A stretch of DNA of 61,208 bases from Bacteroidaceae bacterium (lineage in GTDB: Bacteria; Bacteroidota; Bacteroidia; Bacteroidales; Bacteroidaceae), in the NCBI GenBank assembly GCA_017555585.1, contig JAFZGA010000001.1, positions 1 to 61,208 of the forward strand, in the 5' to 3' direction. A program made the translations under genes and the position numbers. The notes below the pieces were generated by a model. It saw only the letters and a list, made by a program, of their open reading frames with translations. It was not told the origin of the DNA and searched no databases. Shown piece after piece: positions 9,307 to 20,194 of this stretch (its first letter is position 1; every line of letters begins with the position of its first letter).

Positions 9307-10074
9307 TCAGCCCATTTTTCCTGTCAGGTACGATTTGGTACGCTCGTCAATAGGATTTGTAAACATAGTTTCCGTATCACCATATTCAACAAGTTCGCCC
9401 AGGTACATGAACATCGATTTTGAAGATATGCGCCTTGCCTGTCCCATGTTGTGAGTAACAATAAGAATTGTAACCTCTTTTTGAAGTTCGAGCAACAACT
9501 CTTCGATATGTTTTGTCGCAATAGGGTCAAGTGCCGATGTAGGTTCATCCATCAACAAAACATCGGGTTTCATTGCCAAGGCTCTGGCAATGCACAAACG
9601 CTGTTGCTGACCACCGGAAAGGAATGTGCCCTTCTTGTTGAGTACATCCTTCACCTCATCCCAAAGTGCTACGCTTCGCAAGCAACGCTCTACGGTTGCA
9701 TCTTTCTCAGCCTTTGAGAGTCTTATGCCGTTCAATACAAATCCCGACAACACATTGTCATATATGCTCATTGTGGGAAACGGTGCAGGGCGTTGGAAGA
9801 CCATACCCACACGACGGCGCACATCGATAGGTTCCATTGCAAGAATGTTCTCGCCGTTAAGCAATATCTCACCATCGACACGGATATTAGGATAGAGGTT
9901 GTGCATGAGATTTACTGCACGCAAGAGAGTGGATTTACCACAACCCGAAGGCCCCATAATGGCTGTGATTGTATTTCTTTCGATAGCGGCTGAGACATAC
10001 TTTACAGCCATTGTCTGCTTGGTATATGATACACAAGTGTTCTTAAATTCAAGTATAGGTGTTACTGATTCCAT
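9307..10074 (-). CDS. pstB: Phosphate ABC transporter ATPase PstB
   Basis: A 255-aa cytoplasmic ATPase that powers high-affinity phosphate import through PstC-PstA. Walker A is GPSGCGKSTL (residues 41-50), the signature is LSGGQQQRLC, Walker B is VLLMDEPTSALDP, and the switch His is in IVTHN. Length is standard for PstB. The first codons overlap the end of pstA by 13 bases, so the two are translationally coupled. The gene is the last of pstSCAB. Confidence 0.97.
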   Translation of the reverse strand: MESVTPILEFKNTCVSYTKQTMAVKYVSAAIERNTITAIMGPSGCGKSTLLRAVNLMHNLYPNIRVDGEILLNGENILAMEPIDVRRRVGMVFQRPAPFPTMSIYDNVLSGFVLNGIRLSKAEKDATVERCLRSVALWDEVKDVLNKKGTFLSGGQQQRLCIARALAMKPDVLLMDEPTSALDPIATKHIEELLLELQKEVTILIVTHNMGQARRISSKSMFMYLGELVEYGDTETMFTNPIDERTKSYLTGKMG

Positions 10075-10928
10075 TTCTTTGCAAGATATTTTGATAATAT
10101 ATTAAGAGTGAGTACAAACAGCAGGAGAAAGAGCGATGCGCCCCAAATCAATTCCTGCAGGTTGGGGTCGTTGAAGAATTCCCAGATAAGCAGAGGCACA
10201 GCAGATATTGGCTTATCGACAGCAAAGCGGACAAACGAACAGCCAAGAGCTGTGAACATCAGCGGTGCAGTCTCGCCAATAACTCGTGAGATTGCGAGAA
10301 GAACACCCGTAAAGATACCACCGAAAGCTGCGGGCAGCTGCACTTTCATCATCACTCGTGCATTGTTGCCACCCAATGCCAATCCTGCCTCTTTGAGCGA
10401 TGCGGGGAGAATTTTCAATGTCTCTTCTGTTGAGCGGATAATAAGCGGAAGCATCATAATGCAGAGTGCCACACTACCTGCAATTGCCGAATAGCCTTTC
10501 ATTGGTACAACAACCCAAATATAGGTTATGATGCCGATAATTACCGATGGTGTACCTTGCAGCAAGTCGGTCAGATAACTAACAAACTGTGCGAAACGGT
10601 TCTTGCCGTTCTCAGCCAGGAATGCACCGCAGAGGATACCCAACGGCACTGCTACCACAACCGCCATGCCGAGCATAATCATTGTACCGATAATACCGTT
10701 TGCGATACCTCCGGGAATGGGTTCTCCAGCTTCGATTGCTTTCATTGCTTTGTAGGCTGTCGGTGTAGGCTCGGTGAAGAACGACCACGACAACTGGTCA
10801 TAGCCACGCAGTAATACCTCTCCTAAAATAGCAAGCAGTGGCACAGCTGTAAGTGCCGCCAACAAGCAAATGCCCCAAAGCATCAACTTGTCTTTTGCCA
10901 AACGATGTCTGATTTTAAATTTATTCAT
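10062..10928 (-). CDS. pstA: Phosphate ABC transporter permease PstA
   Basis: A 288-aa inner-membrane permease with six predicted helices. The family EAA-type loop, SLKEAGLALGGNNARVMMKV, contacts PstB. The opening segment (LMLWGICLLAALTAVPLLAILGEV) is the first helix. It starts 2 bases after the pstC stop and overlaps pstB by 13 bases, so the operon is tightly packed. Confidence 0.96.
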   Translation of the reverse strand: MNKFKIRHRLAKDKLMLWGICLLAALTAVPLLAILGEVLLRGYDQLSWSFFTEPTPTAYKAMKAIEAGEPIPGGIANGIIGTMIMLGMAVVVAVPLGILCGAFLAENGKNRFAQFVSYLTDLLQGTPSVIIGIITYIWVVVPMKGYSAIAGSVALCIMMLPLIIRSTEETLKILPASLKEAGLALGGNNARVMMKVQLPAAFGGIFTGVLLAISRVIGETAPLMFTALGCSFVRFAVDKPISAVPLLIWEFFNDPNLQELIWGASLFLLLFVLTLNILSKYLAKKWNQ

Positions 10929-10930
10929 AA

Positions 10931-11788
10931 CTAAGCTATTCTTGCGCGTTTTATCATAATCTTACCTACCATATTGATAAGTGCTGTAATAAGGAAAAGA
11001 ATCAATCCAATGGCAATCAAAGAGGAGAGACGCAAATCATCAGCTTCGCCAAACTGGTTGGCTATGATTGATGCCATGGAATTTCCTGTAGAAGTGATTG
11101 AGTCGGGGATGTTGTTCGTATTGCCGATAAGCATGGTAACAGTCATTGTTTCACCCAATGCACGACCGATAGCCAACACATACGACGAGAAGATACCGGA
11201 CCCTGCAACTGGAAATATAACCTTGCGTACAACCTCTGCACGGGTAGCACCCAAACTGTATGCACCCTCTTTCAGGTCATTGGGTACCATCTTGATAAAC
11301 TCGGCACTCAGTGATGCGGCATACGGCACAATCATAATCGCCAACACCAATGATGCCGTTAATACCCCGGAGCCTTGCGGTGATATATTAAGGGCCATAA
11401 TGATTGGTCGTAAAGTATAAAAACCCCATAGACCATAAATAATAGAAGGAATACCAGCCAACAGATCGGTTACGGTACTCAACACCGATGCAATCTTTGT
11501 TCCTTTGAAGTATTCTCCCACAAAGAGTGCCACGGGAAGTGAAAAGGGAATACAGAAGAGAAGAGCCTGCATGGTGGTCATAAGTGTTCCTGTAATGAAT
11601 GGCAATGCTCCATACTGTTCTGCGCCTTCAGTGTAGCTCCACTCCGACGAGGTAAGGAAATTCAAAAAGCCGAAATGTTCGAAAGCATCGTATGCGTCTG
11701 TGACGAGGGCATATACAACACCCCCGCACACTATCGGCATAGCCAATGCCGCTACGAACAATATAATCTTGTACAGTTTATCGTTCAT
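10931..11788 (-). CDS. pstC: Phosphate ABC transporter permease PstC
   Basis: A 285-aa inner-membrane permease, the partner of PstA. I chose the start at MNDKLYKIILFV; a Met nine codons upstream lies inside the end of pstS and gives a poor N-terminus. It has about six transmembrane helices and the EAA-type cytoplasmic loop DLKEGAYSLGATRAEVVRKV. It follows pstS by 10 bases. Confidence 0.96.
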   Translation of the reverse strand: MNDKLYKIILFVAALAMPIVCGGVVYALVTDAYDAFEHFGFLNFLTSSEWSYTEGAEQYGALPFITGTLMTTMQALLFCIPFSLPVALFVGEYFKGTKIASVLSTVTDLLAGIPSIIYGLWGFYTLRPIIMALNISPQGSGVLTASLVLAIMIVPYAASLSAEFIKMVPNDLKEGAYSLGATRAEVVRKVIFPVAGSGIFSSYVLAIGRALGETMTVTMLIGNTNNIPDSITSTGNSMASIIANQFGEADDLRLSSLIAIGLILFLITALINMVGKIMIKRARIA

Positions 11789-11798
11789 AAATTTACAT

Positions 11799-12860
11799 TT
11801 ACTGAAGAATTGCAACTCCGTCGTATGTTACTGCTTTAAGGTTTGCAGTACTTAGTTCCTTGACCTTTGCAGGAAGTGGAGCATAATGAACCTCGGAGGT
11901 AATACTCTGCGCCTCGTCAGAGAGGATATACTTCAACAAATCGAGTGTAGCCACAGCCTGTTCCTTGCTACGATTGGAGTAATTCTGCTCTTTATAGACA
12001 ATCATCCAGGTAAATGTTGAGATAGGATAAGCACCGGCAGCATCTGAATTGGTTATTGAACAACGTGTATCGGCTGGAATTGCACCTGAAGCGGCTGCAG
12101 AAATTGAATTTGCATCAGGAGCCACAAACTCGCCACGCTTATTACGGATTGTTGCGTATGGAATCTTCTGTGCAAAAGCATACTCCGAGCCTACATAACC
12201 GATAGAGTTCCTTGTTTGCTTGATGACACCTGCTACACCCGGATTTCCCTTAGCAGCCTGTCCCGAAGGGAAGTTTACCGACTTTCCTGCACCAAACTTC
12301 TCCTTCCACATTGGGCTTACCTTAGTAAGATAGTCTGTGAATACGAAGGTAGTTCCTGAACCATCCGAACGGAATACCGGAATAATTGCCTCTGCAGGGA
12401 GTGATGCACCAGGATTGATAGCAACCAGACGCTCATCGTTCCACATCTTGATTTCACCGGCAAAGATGTCAACAATAACCTCGCCGGTAAGTTTCAACTC
12501 CTCGACACCATCCAGATTGTAGGCTACAACTACAGCACCCATGCAGGTAGGAACATGTACTACAGGAGGCATTTCTGCCATCTCCTTATCAGTAAGGAAT
12601 GCATCGCTACCGGCAAAATCAACTATCTTATCGCGTAAGTTGCGCACGCCACCGCCCGAGCCTATTCCACCGTAAGCAACGGCATCACCATTTACCTGAG
12701 CAAAGTTCTCAAACACCACATTGTAGAATGGAAGAGGGAATGTAGCACCAGCTCCCGATAGTTCCTGAGCCTCGCGACCCTCATTTGTTGCACTACCACC
12801 ACACGACACCATTGCGACAGCAACAGTCAATGTCATAATTGACTTAAAAATCTTTTTCAT
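11799..12860 (-). CDS. pstS: Periplasmic phosphate-binding lipoprotein PstS
   Basis: A 353-aa protein that captures phosphate in the periplasm and passes it to PstCA. It has a lipoprotein signal with lipobox ending at Cys20 (AVAMVSCGG). The ligand loops are typical of PstS: LSGAGATFPLPFY near residue 34, GSGGGVRNL, and FRSDGSGTTFVFTDYL around residues 162-177. It lies 31 bases after the upstream porin gene on the same strand, which probably makes a five-gene porin-pstSCAB operon. Confidence 0.96.
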   Translation of the reverse strand: MKKIFKSIMTLTVAVAMVSCGGSATNEGREAQELSGAGATFPLPFYNVVFENFAQVNGDAVAYGGIGSGGGVRNLRDKIVDFAGSDAFLTDKEMAEMPPVVHVPTCMGAVVVAYNLDGVEELKLTGEVIVDIFAGEIKMWNDERLVAINPGASLPAEAIIPVFRSDGSGTTFVFTDYLTKVSPMWKEKFGAGKSVNFPSGQAAKGNPGVAGVIKQTRNSIGYVGSEYAFAQKIPYATIRNKRGEFVAPDANSISAAASGAIPADTRCSITNSDAAGAYPISTFTWMIVYKEQNYSNRSKEQAVATLDLLKYILSDEAQSITSEVHYAPLPAKVKELSTANLKAVTYDGVAILQ

Positions 12861-12891
12861 AACGTTTTAAGTATTTAGGATGATTATTATG

Positions 12892-13872
12892 TTAAATTCC
12901 GAAATAACAGTTTATGTATGCCGAATACCCGTTCTTTGCACCATCTGCTTTTGGCATACTCATTCTGAAGTTTGGTGCGACCTTTACATATTTACCCAAT
13001 TTGAATTGTGCTCCGATTATTGCAGCTTGTTCATCTTTTGAGATATTCCAGTTATTTCTTGAATAGAGGTCGTCGAAACGCGCATAGACATCGGCAAACT
13101 TCGCTAATTTGACCGAACCGAACACAGAATATCCGAACTGGTCCTTATTTGCTTTGTACGAAGCATTCCACATGTGGTTATACTCAGCACCGACAGTAAA
13201 AAGCTCACATTTATAACCTAAGAAACCGGCTGCATTTACTGTGTTTTTCTTACCCTTTTCTCCACTCTCGTTCACACCGCCATATAGTCGTATATTAAAA
13301 CCTTTAACCGGGGTGAAAGTAGCACCTAAACCATAATTAAGTCCTGCGCTTTTCTGAATCTTCTTATAGCCTTCGCCATTTACTATGATAGCATCGGCAG
13401 AGACCCAGTCGGCAAACTTGTAACTGGCAGAAAGACCCAAGTCGGCACTGTTTCCGAATTTATACAGGTCCTGGAATGATTTCATAATGTAACGATAGCC
13501 CCAGAATTTCTCTTGGAAATTAAATTGCGTTGTCGAGATAAGACCTCCGCTCAATGTAAGGTTTCCCGTTTTCCACGAAATCATCGCATTCTTGATATAA
13601 GCTATACGTTGGTAATCGCTTACATCCGAAGACTTACCGATGTCCATAACGCCTTTTACAGACAAACCGTTTCCGAGTTTATACTCATAGCCCAAATAGC
13701 TGCGTTCCAACTCGAAACCCCTGTCGTTTCTTGTCTCTCCGAATCCTGAATGGAAATTTCCGAACACCTGTACAATAGCCTTACCTTTAGGCTCCTCAAT
13801 TTTTGTATCCTGCGCCTGTGCTGTGATACCGATGCAGGCTAAAAGAGCTGCTAAAATAAAATTCTTTTTCAT
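12892..13872 (-). CDS. Outer-membrane porin, probably phosphate-related
   Basis: A 326-aa secreted beta-barrel protein. The signal peptide is MKKNFILAALLACIGITAQAQ (start chosen at MKKN; a Met two codons upstream is possible). Alternating hydrophobic strands ending in aromatic residues and the C-terminal YSAYINCYFGI (terminal aromatic plus aliphatic residue) are typical of outer-membrane barrels, similar to Bacteroidota OprO/OprP-type porins. Its place as first gene of the pst operon, behind a PHO-box-like site and next to a PhoB/PhoR-like pair, suggests phosphate uptake across the outer membrane; the sequence alone does not prove selectivity. Confidence 0.8.
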   Translation of the reverse strand: MKKNFILAALLACIGITAQAQDTKIEEPKGKAIVQVFGNFHSGFGETRNDRGFELERSYLGYEYKLGNGLSVKGVMDIGKSSDVSDYQRIAYIKNAMISWKTGNLTLSGGLISTTQFNFQEKFWGYRYIMKSFQDLYKFGNSADLGLSASYKFADWVSADAIIVNGEGYKKIQKSAGLNYGLGATFTPVKGFNIRLYGGVNESGEKGKKNTVNAAGFLGYKCELFTVGAEYNHMWNASYKANKDQFGYSVFGSVKLAKFADVYARFDDLYSRNNWNISKDEQAAIIGAQFKLGKYVKVAPNFRMSMPKADGAKNGYSAYINCYFGI

Positions 13873-13963
13873 AATCATTTTTACTTTAAATTAAACTTTC
13901 AAACGTGCGGGAGATGCCGGCATTCTCATGCAACGATTGATGTTACTTTTCAAATCTCTGCCG

Positions 13964-13971
13964 CAAAGGTA
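13964..13971 (-). promoter_or_regulatory. -7 box of the porin-pst promoter
   Basis: The minus strand reads TACCTTTG, an exact TAnnTTTG match. It is followed by a leader of about 90 bases. The PHO-box-like repeat begins 9 bases upstream, where a -33 element would be expected. Confidence 0.6.
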
Positions 13972-13980
13972 TCGGGAGAA

Positions 13981-13998
13981 TGTTTCATGGATGTTTCA
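13981..13998 (-). promoter_or_regulatory. PHO-box-like direct repeat upstream of porin-pst
   Basis: The plus strand reads TGTTTCATGGATGTTTCA: two identical heptamers 11 bases apart. In the gene direction it is TGAAACA-N4-TGAAACA. It overlaps the expected -33 position, as PhoB boxes do in enterobacterial pho promoters. A further isolated TGTTTC lies at 14025-14030, three helical repeats away. Confidence 0.55.
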
Positions 13999-14093
13999 AA
14001 ACGAATAAGAAAACATTGAAAGAATGTTTCGCGGAAATTGTTACATTTTTATTAAATATCATTCAACCTGTACCTTTATTTGCTTTTTATCTC

Positions 14094-14101
14094 TATTTTT
14101 G
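14094..14101 (+). promoter_or_regulatory. -7 box of the response regulator gene
   Basis: TATTTTTG matches the Bacteroidota TAnnTTTG consensus and lies 25 bases before the chosen start codon of the response regulator. Confidence 0.5.
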
Positions 14102-14126
14102 CAACGTGATAAATTACATAAGGTAT

Positions 14127-14825
14127 ATGGCAACAGAACGTATATTGATTGTGGACGATGAGGAAACTCTATGTGAAGTCTTACAGCTCAATCTTGAGAA
14201 CGAAGGCTATGATGTGGATATAGCTTTCAGCGCAGAACAGGCATTGGCTCTTGACCTGAAGCAATATTCACTGATACTTCTTGATATAATGATGGGGGAA
14301 ATAAGCGGTATCAAGATGGCAAAGATGCTCAAAGCTGATGTAACAACTGCTGATATTCCTATCATATTCTGCACTGCACGTGACACTGAGGATGATATGA
14401 TTATGGGATTGAACATTGGTGCGGACGATTACATAATGAAACCATACACTGTGCGAAATGTCATAGCACGTGTAAAAAGTGTACTACGCCGCACAAACGG
14501 TCACAAAACAAACAGCCATGCAACCGAAAGGAGCAATATTCTGCAGGTTGAAGGCTTGGTACTCGACCTTGAATTCAAGCGTTGCACGATAGATGATATT
14601 GAAATTAAGCTTGCAAAAAAGGAGTTCGAATTATTGGCTTATCTTATCTCGCATCGCGGAAAAATTTGCTCACGTGAACAGATTCTTACCCGCGTGTGGA
14701 GTGACGAGGTGGTTGTTCTTGACCGCACGATTGATGTAAACATAACACGACTACGCTCCAAGATTGGCGCATACGGCTCATATATTGTAACACGTTCAGG
14801 ATTCGGCTATGGCTTCCGTGATTAA
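14127..14825 (+). CDS. OmpR/PhoB-family response regulator (PhoB-like)
   Basis: A 232-aa transcription factor. I chose the start at MATERILIVDDEE; the frame extends upstream but without receiver sequence. The receiver domain (1-120) has acidic DDE at 10-12, the phospho-acceptor Asp53 (LILLDIMMG), Thr83 region (IIFCTA) and Lys105 (MKPYT). The C-terminal winged helix (about 140-232) has KKEFELLAYL and DRTIDVNITRLRSKI. Divergent orientation from porin-pst and the PHO-box-like repeats between them point to a phosphate-starvation regulator. It overlaps the kinase gene by 17 bases. Confidence 0.9.
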   Translation: MATERILIVDDEETLCEVLQLNLENEGYDVDIAFSAEQALALDLKQYSLILLDIMMGEISGIKMAKMLKADVTTADIPIIFCTARDTEDDMIMGLNIGADDYIMKPYTVRNVIARVKSVLRRTNGHKTNSHATERSNILQVEGLVLDLEFKRCTIDDIEIKLAKKEFELLAYLISHRGKICSREQILTRVWSDEVVVLDRTIDVNITRLRSKIGAYGSYIVTRSGFGYGFRD

Positions 14826-16245
14826 ACCTTCATATCACAAGCGACTATTCCTTATGCTGCTTGCTTTTTCGTGGACCATAATCTTATGCTCCATAGGATT
14901 TCAGTTCCTACGAGAGAAAGAATATAAATCTGAATTACTGAGTGCTCAGCTTCAGCTTTATAATCGTCAGCTTATAGAAACAATTGAAGACGGTCTTCCA
15001 TTTGAAGAATTTATAGAAACTTACTCAAAGCCTTATGAAGACCTTCGTGTATCTGTCATAACATTGACTGGTGCTGTGATTTACGACAATATGATTTCCA
15101 TTGATTCTCTTGACAATCATCGTCAACGCCATGAAATTGCAGAAGCACTGAAGAATGGTTCCGGATATCACATCGGTAGGCAATCAGTCAGTGATGGAAG
15201 AGAATATTTTTATTCTGCTACTAAAGGAGATCGAGTTGTAGTACGAACAGCAATTCCATATTCACCATCTTTAAAAGAACTATTAAAAGCAGATTGGGAC
15301 TTTTTGGGACTGATGATTATTCTCAGTCTTGTAACAAGCACTTTGGCATATTTTGCCACACGAAGATTGGGTAAGAACATTGAACGACTGAACCATTTTG
15401 CGGCAAAGGCTGAAAAAGGAGAATCATTCGACGAAGAAGAGCCATTCCCCAATGACGAGCTTGGCTCCATTTCAAATCATATAGTTAAGCTATATGCCCA
15501 ATGGCAACAGACCATAAAGGACAGGGATATTGCTCACGAAGCGGCATTACGCGAGGAACAGGAAAAGATACGTATCAAGCGACAGCTCACAAACAATATA
15601 AACCACGAACTCAAGACACCCGTTGCATCCATTCAGGTGTGCCTGGAGACACTGCTTTCCGGAATAAACCTGAGCGAAGAGAAACGTCAGGAACTGATAG
15701 AGAGATGCTATACCAACAATGAACGTCTGCGCCGTCTGTTGAATGATGTATCGCTTATCACACGCATGGAAGACGGCAGCCAGCTCATAGGCAAAGAGAG
15801 TGTAGTAATAAACAACATAATCAACGAAATTGCCGAAGAGTTGGAGATAATGCCAGAAGAGGAGCGTTTCATGCTACATACCGATTTTAACGAACAGGTA
15901 ATTGTTGACGGAAACCTGTCGCTGATAGGCTCAATTTTCCGTAACCTAACAGAAAATGCCATAGCATATTCCGGTGGAAAAAATATATACATTTCTTTGA
16001 TAGAAAACAACGAAGATATGTGCCGAATCAGTTTTGAAGATGATGGTTGCGGTGTAGAGGAAAAGCAACTAATGCGCATTTTCGAAAGGTTTTATCGTAT
16101 AGACAAAGGACGTTCACGCCAAATGGGCGGTACAGGTCTTGGACTCGCGATAGTAAAGCATGCGGTGCAGTTCCACGGTGGAACAATATCCGTTGCCAAC
16201 CGCCAGAATGGTGGATTGAGGTTTGTCTTCAGCCTGAAAAAATAG
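14809..16245 (+). CDS. Membrane sensor histidine kinase (PhoR-like)
   Basis: A 478-aa inner-membrane kinase. One helix at about residues 13-31, a periplasmic sensor segment of about 130 residues, a second helix at about 165-184, a HAMP-like linker, then the HisKA domain with H266 in NNINHELKTPVAS and the ATPase domain with N (FRNLTENAIAYS), G1 (EDDGCGV) and G2 (MGGTGLGLAIV) boxes. The long periplasmic loop differs from enterobacterial PhoR, which lacks one. It is paired with the upstream regulator by a 17-base overlap and probably reports phosphate status. Confidence 0.9.
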   Translation: MASVIKPSYHKRLFLMLLAFSWTIILCSIGFQFLREKEYKSELLSAQLQLYNRQLIETIEDGLPFEEFIETYSKPYEDLRVSVITLTGAVIYDNMISIDSLDNHRQRHEIAEALKNGSGYHIGRQSVSDGREYFYSATKGDRVVVRTAIPYSPSLKELLKADWDFLGLMIILSLVTSTLAYFATRRLGKNIERLNHFAAKAEKGESFDEEEPFPNDELGSISNHIVKLYAQWQQTIKDRDIAHEAALREEQEKIRIKRQLTNNINHELKTPVASIQVCLETLLSGINLSEEKRQELIERCYTNNERLRRLLNDVSLITRMEDGSQLIGKESVVINNIINEIAEELEIMPEEERFMLHTDFNEQVIVDGNLSLIGSIFRNLTENAIAYSGGKNIYISLIENNEDMCRISFEDDGCGVEEKQLMRIFERFYRIDKGRSRQMGGTGLGLAIVKHAVQFHGGTISVANRQNGGLRFVFSLKK

Positions 16246-16352
16246 TTCCCTAATCCCGAAAGTTGCTTGCAAAAAAGTAACGTTTACAACTTTTAGTAAC
16301 ATTATTTCAGTAAAAAGAACGCGATATGGCAATATTTCGTGTTCTTTTGTTG

Positions 16353-16360
16353 TATCTTAG
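16353..16360 (+). promoter_or_regulatory. Candidate -7 box of ligA
   Basis: TATCTTAG lies 25 bases before the ligA start and differs from TAnnTTTG at one base. A TTTTG lies just upstream. Confidence 0.35.
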
Positions 16361-16375
16361 CGGACAGAAACATAA

Positions 16376-18385
<2,010 letters not shown>

Positions 18386-18453
18386 AGTGTTATTTTTTGT
18401 TATGCAGCACACGAAATCTCTAATTATTATATAATAAATAGTAAAAATTATAG

Positions 18454-18461
18454 TAATTTTG
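18454..18461 (+). promoter_or_regulatory. -7 box of dapA
   Basis: TAATTTTG, an exact TAnnTTTG match, lies 26 bases before the dapA start codon. Confidence 0.55.
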
Positions 18462-18487
18462 CACCCTGAAATTTCAAGAGTAATTTT

Positions 18488-19369
18488 ATGATGCAAAACA
18501 AATTTAAAGGTATGGGTGTAGCTCTTGTTACACCATTTACAGCAGACGGCAATGTTGACTATGTTGCTTTGGAGAAACTCGTGCAGATGCATTTGGATTG
18601 CGGTACCGATTTTCTCTGTGTCTTAGGTACTACAGCAGAAACACCAACGTTGACAATTGAAGAAAAACGTGAAATACGAAAACGCGTCATAAAACAGGTC
18701 GATGGCCGTATGCCTATTATGGTCGGCATAGGCGGCAACTGCACACGTGCAGTCGTTGAGGAATTGCAGAACGAGGACTTGACAGGTGTCGACGGAATCC
18801 TGTCTGTTGCTCCATATTACAACAAGCCAGTACAGGAGGGTATCTACCAGCACTATAAAGCTGTTGCACAGGCAACAGACCTACCAATATACATGTACAA
18901 CGTTCCGGGCCGTACAGGCGTAAACATTCTGCCTTCTACTGTTGTGCGTGTAGCCAATGAGTGTCCTAATATCGTTGGTTTCAAAGCCGCTTCGGGAAAC
19001 CTCGCACAGACAAAGGAACTCATAGACATGGCACCTGCAAACTTCGACGTATTCTCAGGTGATGACTCTCTCACTGTAGATATCATGGAAGCCGGTGGTG
19101 TTGGTGTAATTTCAGTATTCGGCAATGCATACCCACAAGAGATGACAGCTCTTGTCAGAGCAATGCAGGAGGGCCGTGTAAGTGATGCACGCAATCAGCA
19201 CGACAGACTGAACGAACTGTTCCAACTCATTTTCGTCGACGGAAATCCATCGGGTATAAAGGCATTGCTAAACATACACGGCAAGGTAGACAACGTTCTC
19301 CGTTTGCCTCTTGTTCCCGCTTGCGACGATACTTACAGCGATCTTCAGCAGGCAATAACCATGCTTTGA
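18488..19369 (+). CDS. dapA: 4-hydroxy-tetrahydrodipicolinate synthase
   Basis: A 293-aa aldolase-type enzyme that condenses pyruvate with aspartate semialdehyde, the first committed step to lysine and diaminopimelate. The Schiff-base lysine is Lys166 in IVGFKAASG; the catalytic Tyr lies in YMYNVPGRTG (about 137), and the GTTAET loop (48-53) binds substrate. A second Met one codon in could be the start. It is followed after 3 bases by the TIGR02757-like gene, so the two share a transcript. Confidence 0.97.
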   Translation: MMQNKFKGMGVALVTPFTADGNVDYVALEKLVQMHLDCGTDFLCVLGTTAETPTLTIEEKREIRKRVIKQVDGRMPIMVGIGGNCTRAVVEELQNEDLTGVDGILSVAPYYNKPVQEGIYQHYKAVAQATDLPIYMYNVPGRTGVNILPSTVVRVANECPNIVGFKAASGNLAQTKELIDMAPANFDVFSGDDSLTVDIMEAGGVGVISVFGNAYPQEMTALVRAMQEGRVSDARNQHDRLNELFQLIFVDGNPSGIKALLNIHGKVDNVLRLPLVPACDDTYSDLQQAITML

Positions 19370-19372
19370 TGT

Positions 19373-20158
19373 ATGGAACGGTTGAAGTCCTTGCTCGACG
19401 AGAAGGTTGTCAAATACAACTGCAAAGAATTCATAGCAAACGATCCTATCAGTTTTCCACACTCATTTTCGCGACGCGAAGATATTGAGATTGTAGCCCT
19501 TCTGGCATCAATCATTGCTTGGGGAAACCGCAAGATGATTCTGCGTAGTGGAAACAGGATGTTCCACGAAATCATGCATTCATCGCCATACGATTTTGTT
19601 ATGAGCGGTGAATGGGAATCTCTCGACGACAGACAAAACATACACCGTACATTCTTTGTATCTGACTTGAAATACATCTGTCGGGGATTAAAGGATATAT
19701 ACACCCGATTCGGTTCAATGGAGCCGTTGTTCATTGGCTGTTCAACATGGGAAGGTATTGAAAGATTGCGCAATGAGCTTGCGCTGTCCAACGGAGGTGC
19801 AACGACAAGGCACATAAGCAACCCGGTGAGTGTCAAGGGCAAGCCAGGATCGGCATGTAAACGCATGCACATGATGTTGCGTTGGCTATGCCGTAACGAC
19901 GGGATAGTGGATTTGGGAATATGGAAGGCGGTATCACCGTCACAACTTATGATTCCCATCGATGTGCATGTAGCACGTACAGCGCGTACATTGGGGCTTA
20001 CAGGCCGTAAGCAGAACGACCGCCGTACAGTTGAGGAACTTACGGCAAGACTCAGAGAATTGTCGCCCGACGACCCTATTCGTTACGACTTCGCACTCTT
20101 TGGCGTTGGCGAGGCAGGCGATGAGTTTATTGAAGATTTTATAAACAACAATATATAA
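19373..20158 (+). CDS. TIGR02757 family protein
   Basis: A 261-aa soluble protein with the look of the TIGR02757 family, found mainly in Bacteroidota and spirochaetes, function unknown. Features: EIVALLASIIAWGNRKMIL near residues 38-56, a central RMHMMLRWLCR segment, and a C-terminal VGEAGDEF motif. It resembles helix-hairpin-helix DNA glycosylase folds in general shape, but I see no convincing catalytic Lys/Asp pair. It starts 3 bases after dapA. Confidence 0.75.
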   Translation: MERLKSLLDEKVVKYNCKEFIANDPISFPHSFSRREDIEIVALLASIIAWGNRKMILRSGNRMFHEIMHSSPYDFVMSGEWESLDDRQNIHRTFFVSDLKYICRGLKDIYTRFGSMEPLFIGCSTWEGIERLRNELALSNGGATTRHISNPVSVKGKPGSACKRMHMMLRWLCRNDGIVDLGIWKAVSPSQLMIPIDVHVARTARTLGLTGRKQNDRRTVEELTARLRELSPDDPIRYDFALFGVGEAGDEFIEDFINNNI

Positions 20159-20194
20159 ATGGTACGCACAGCGTACTGCTAAACATAACACAAA

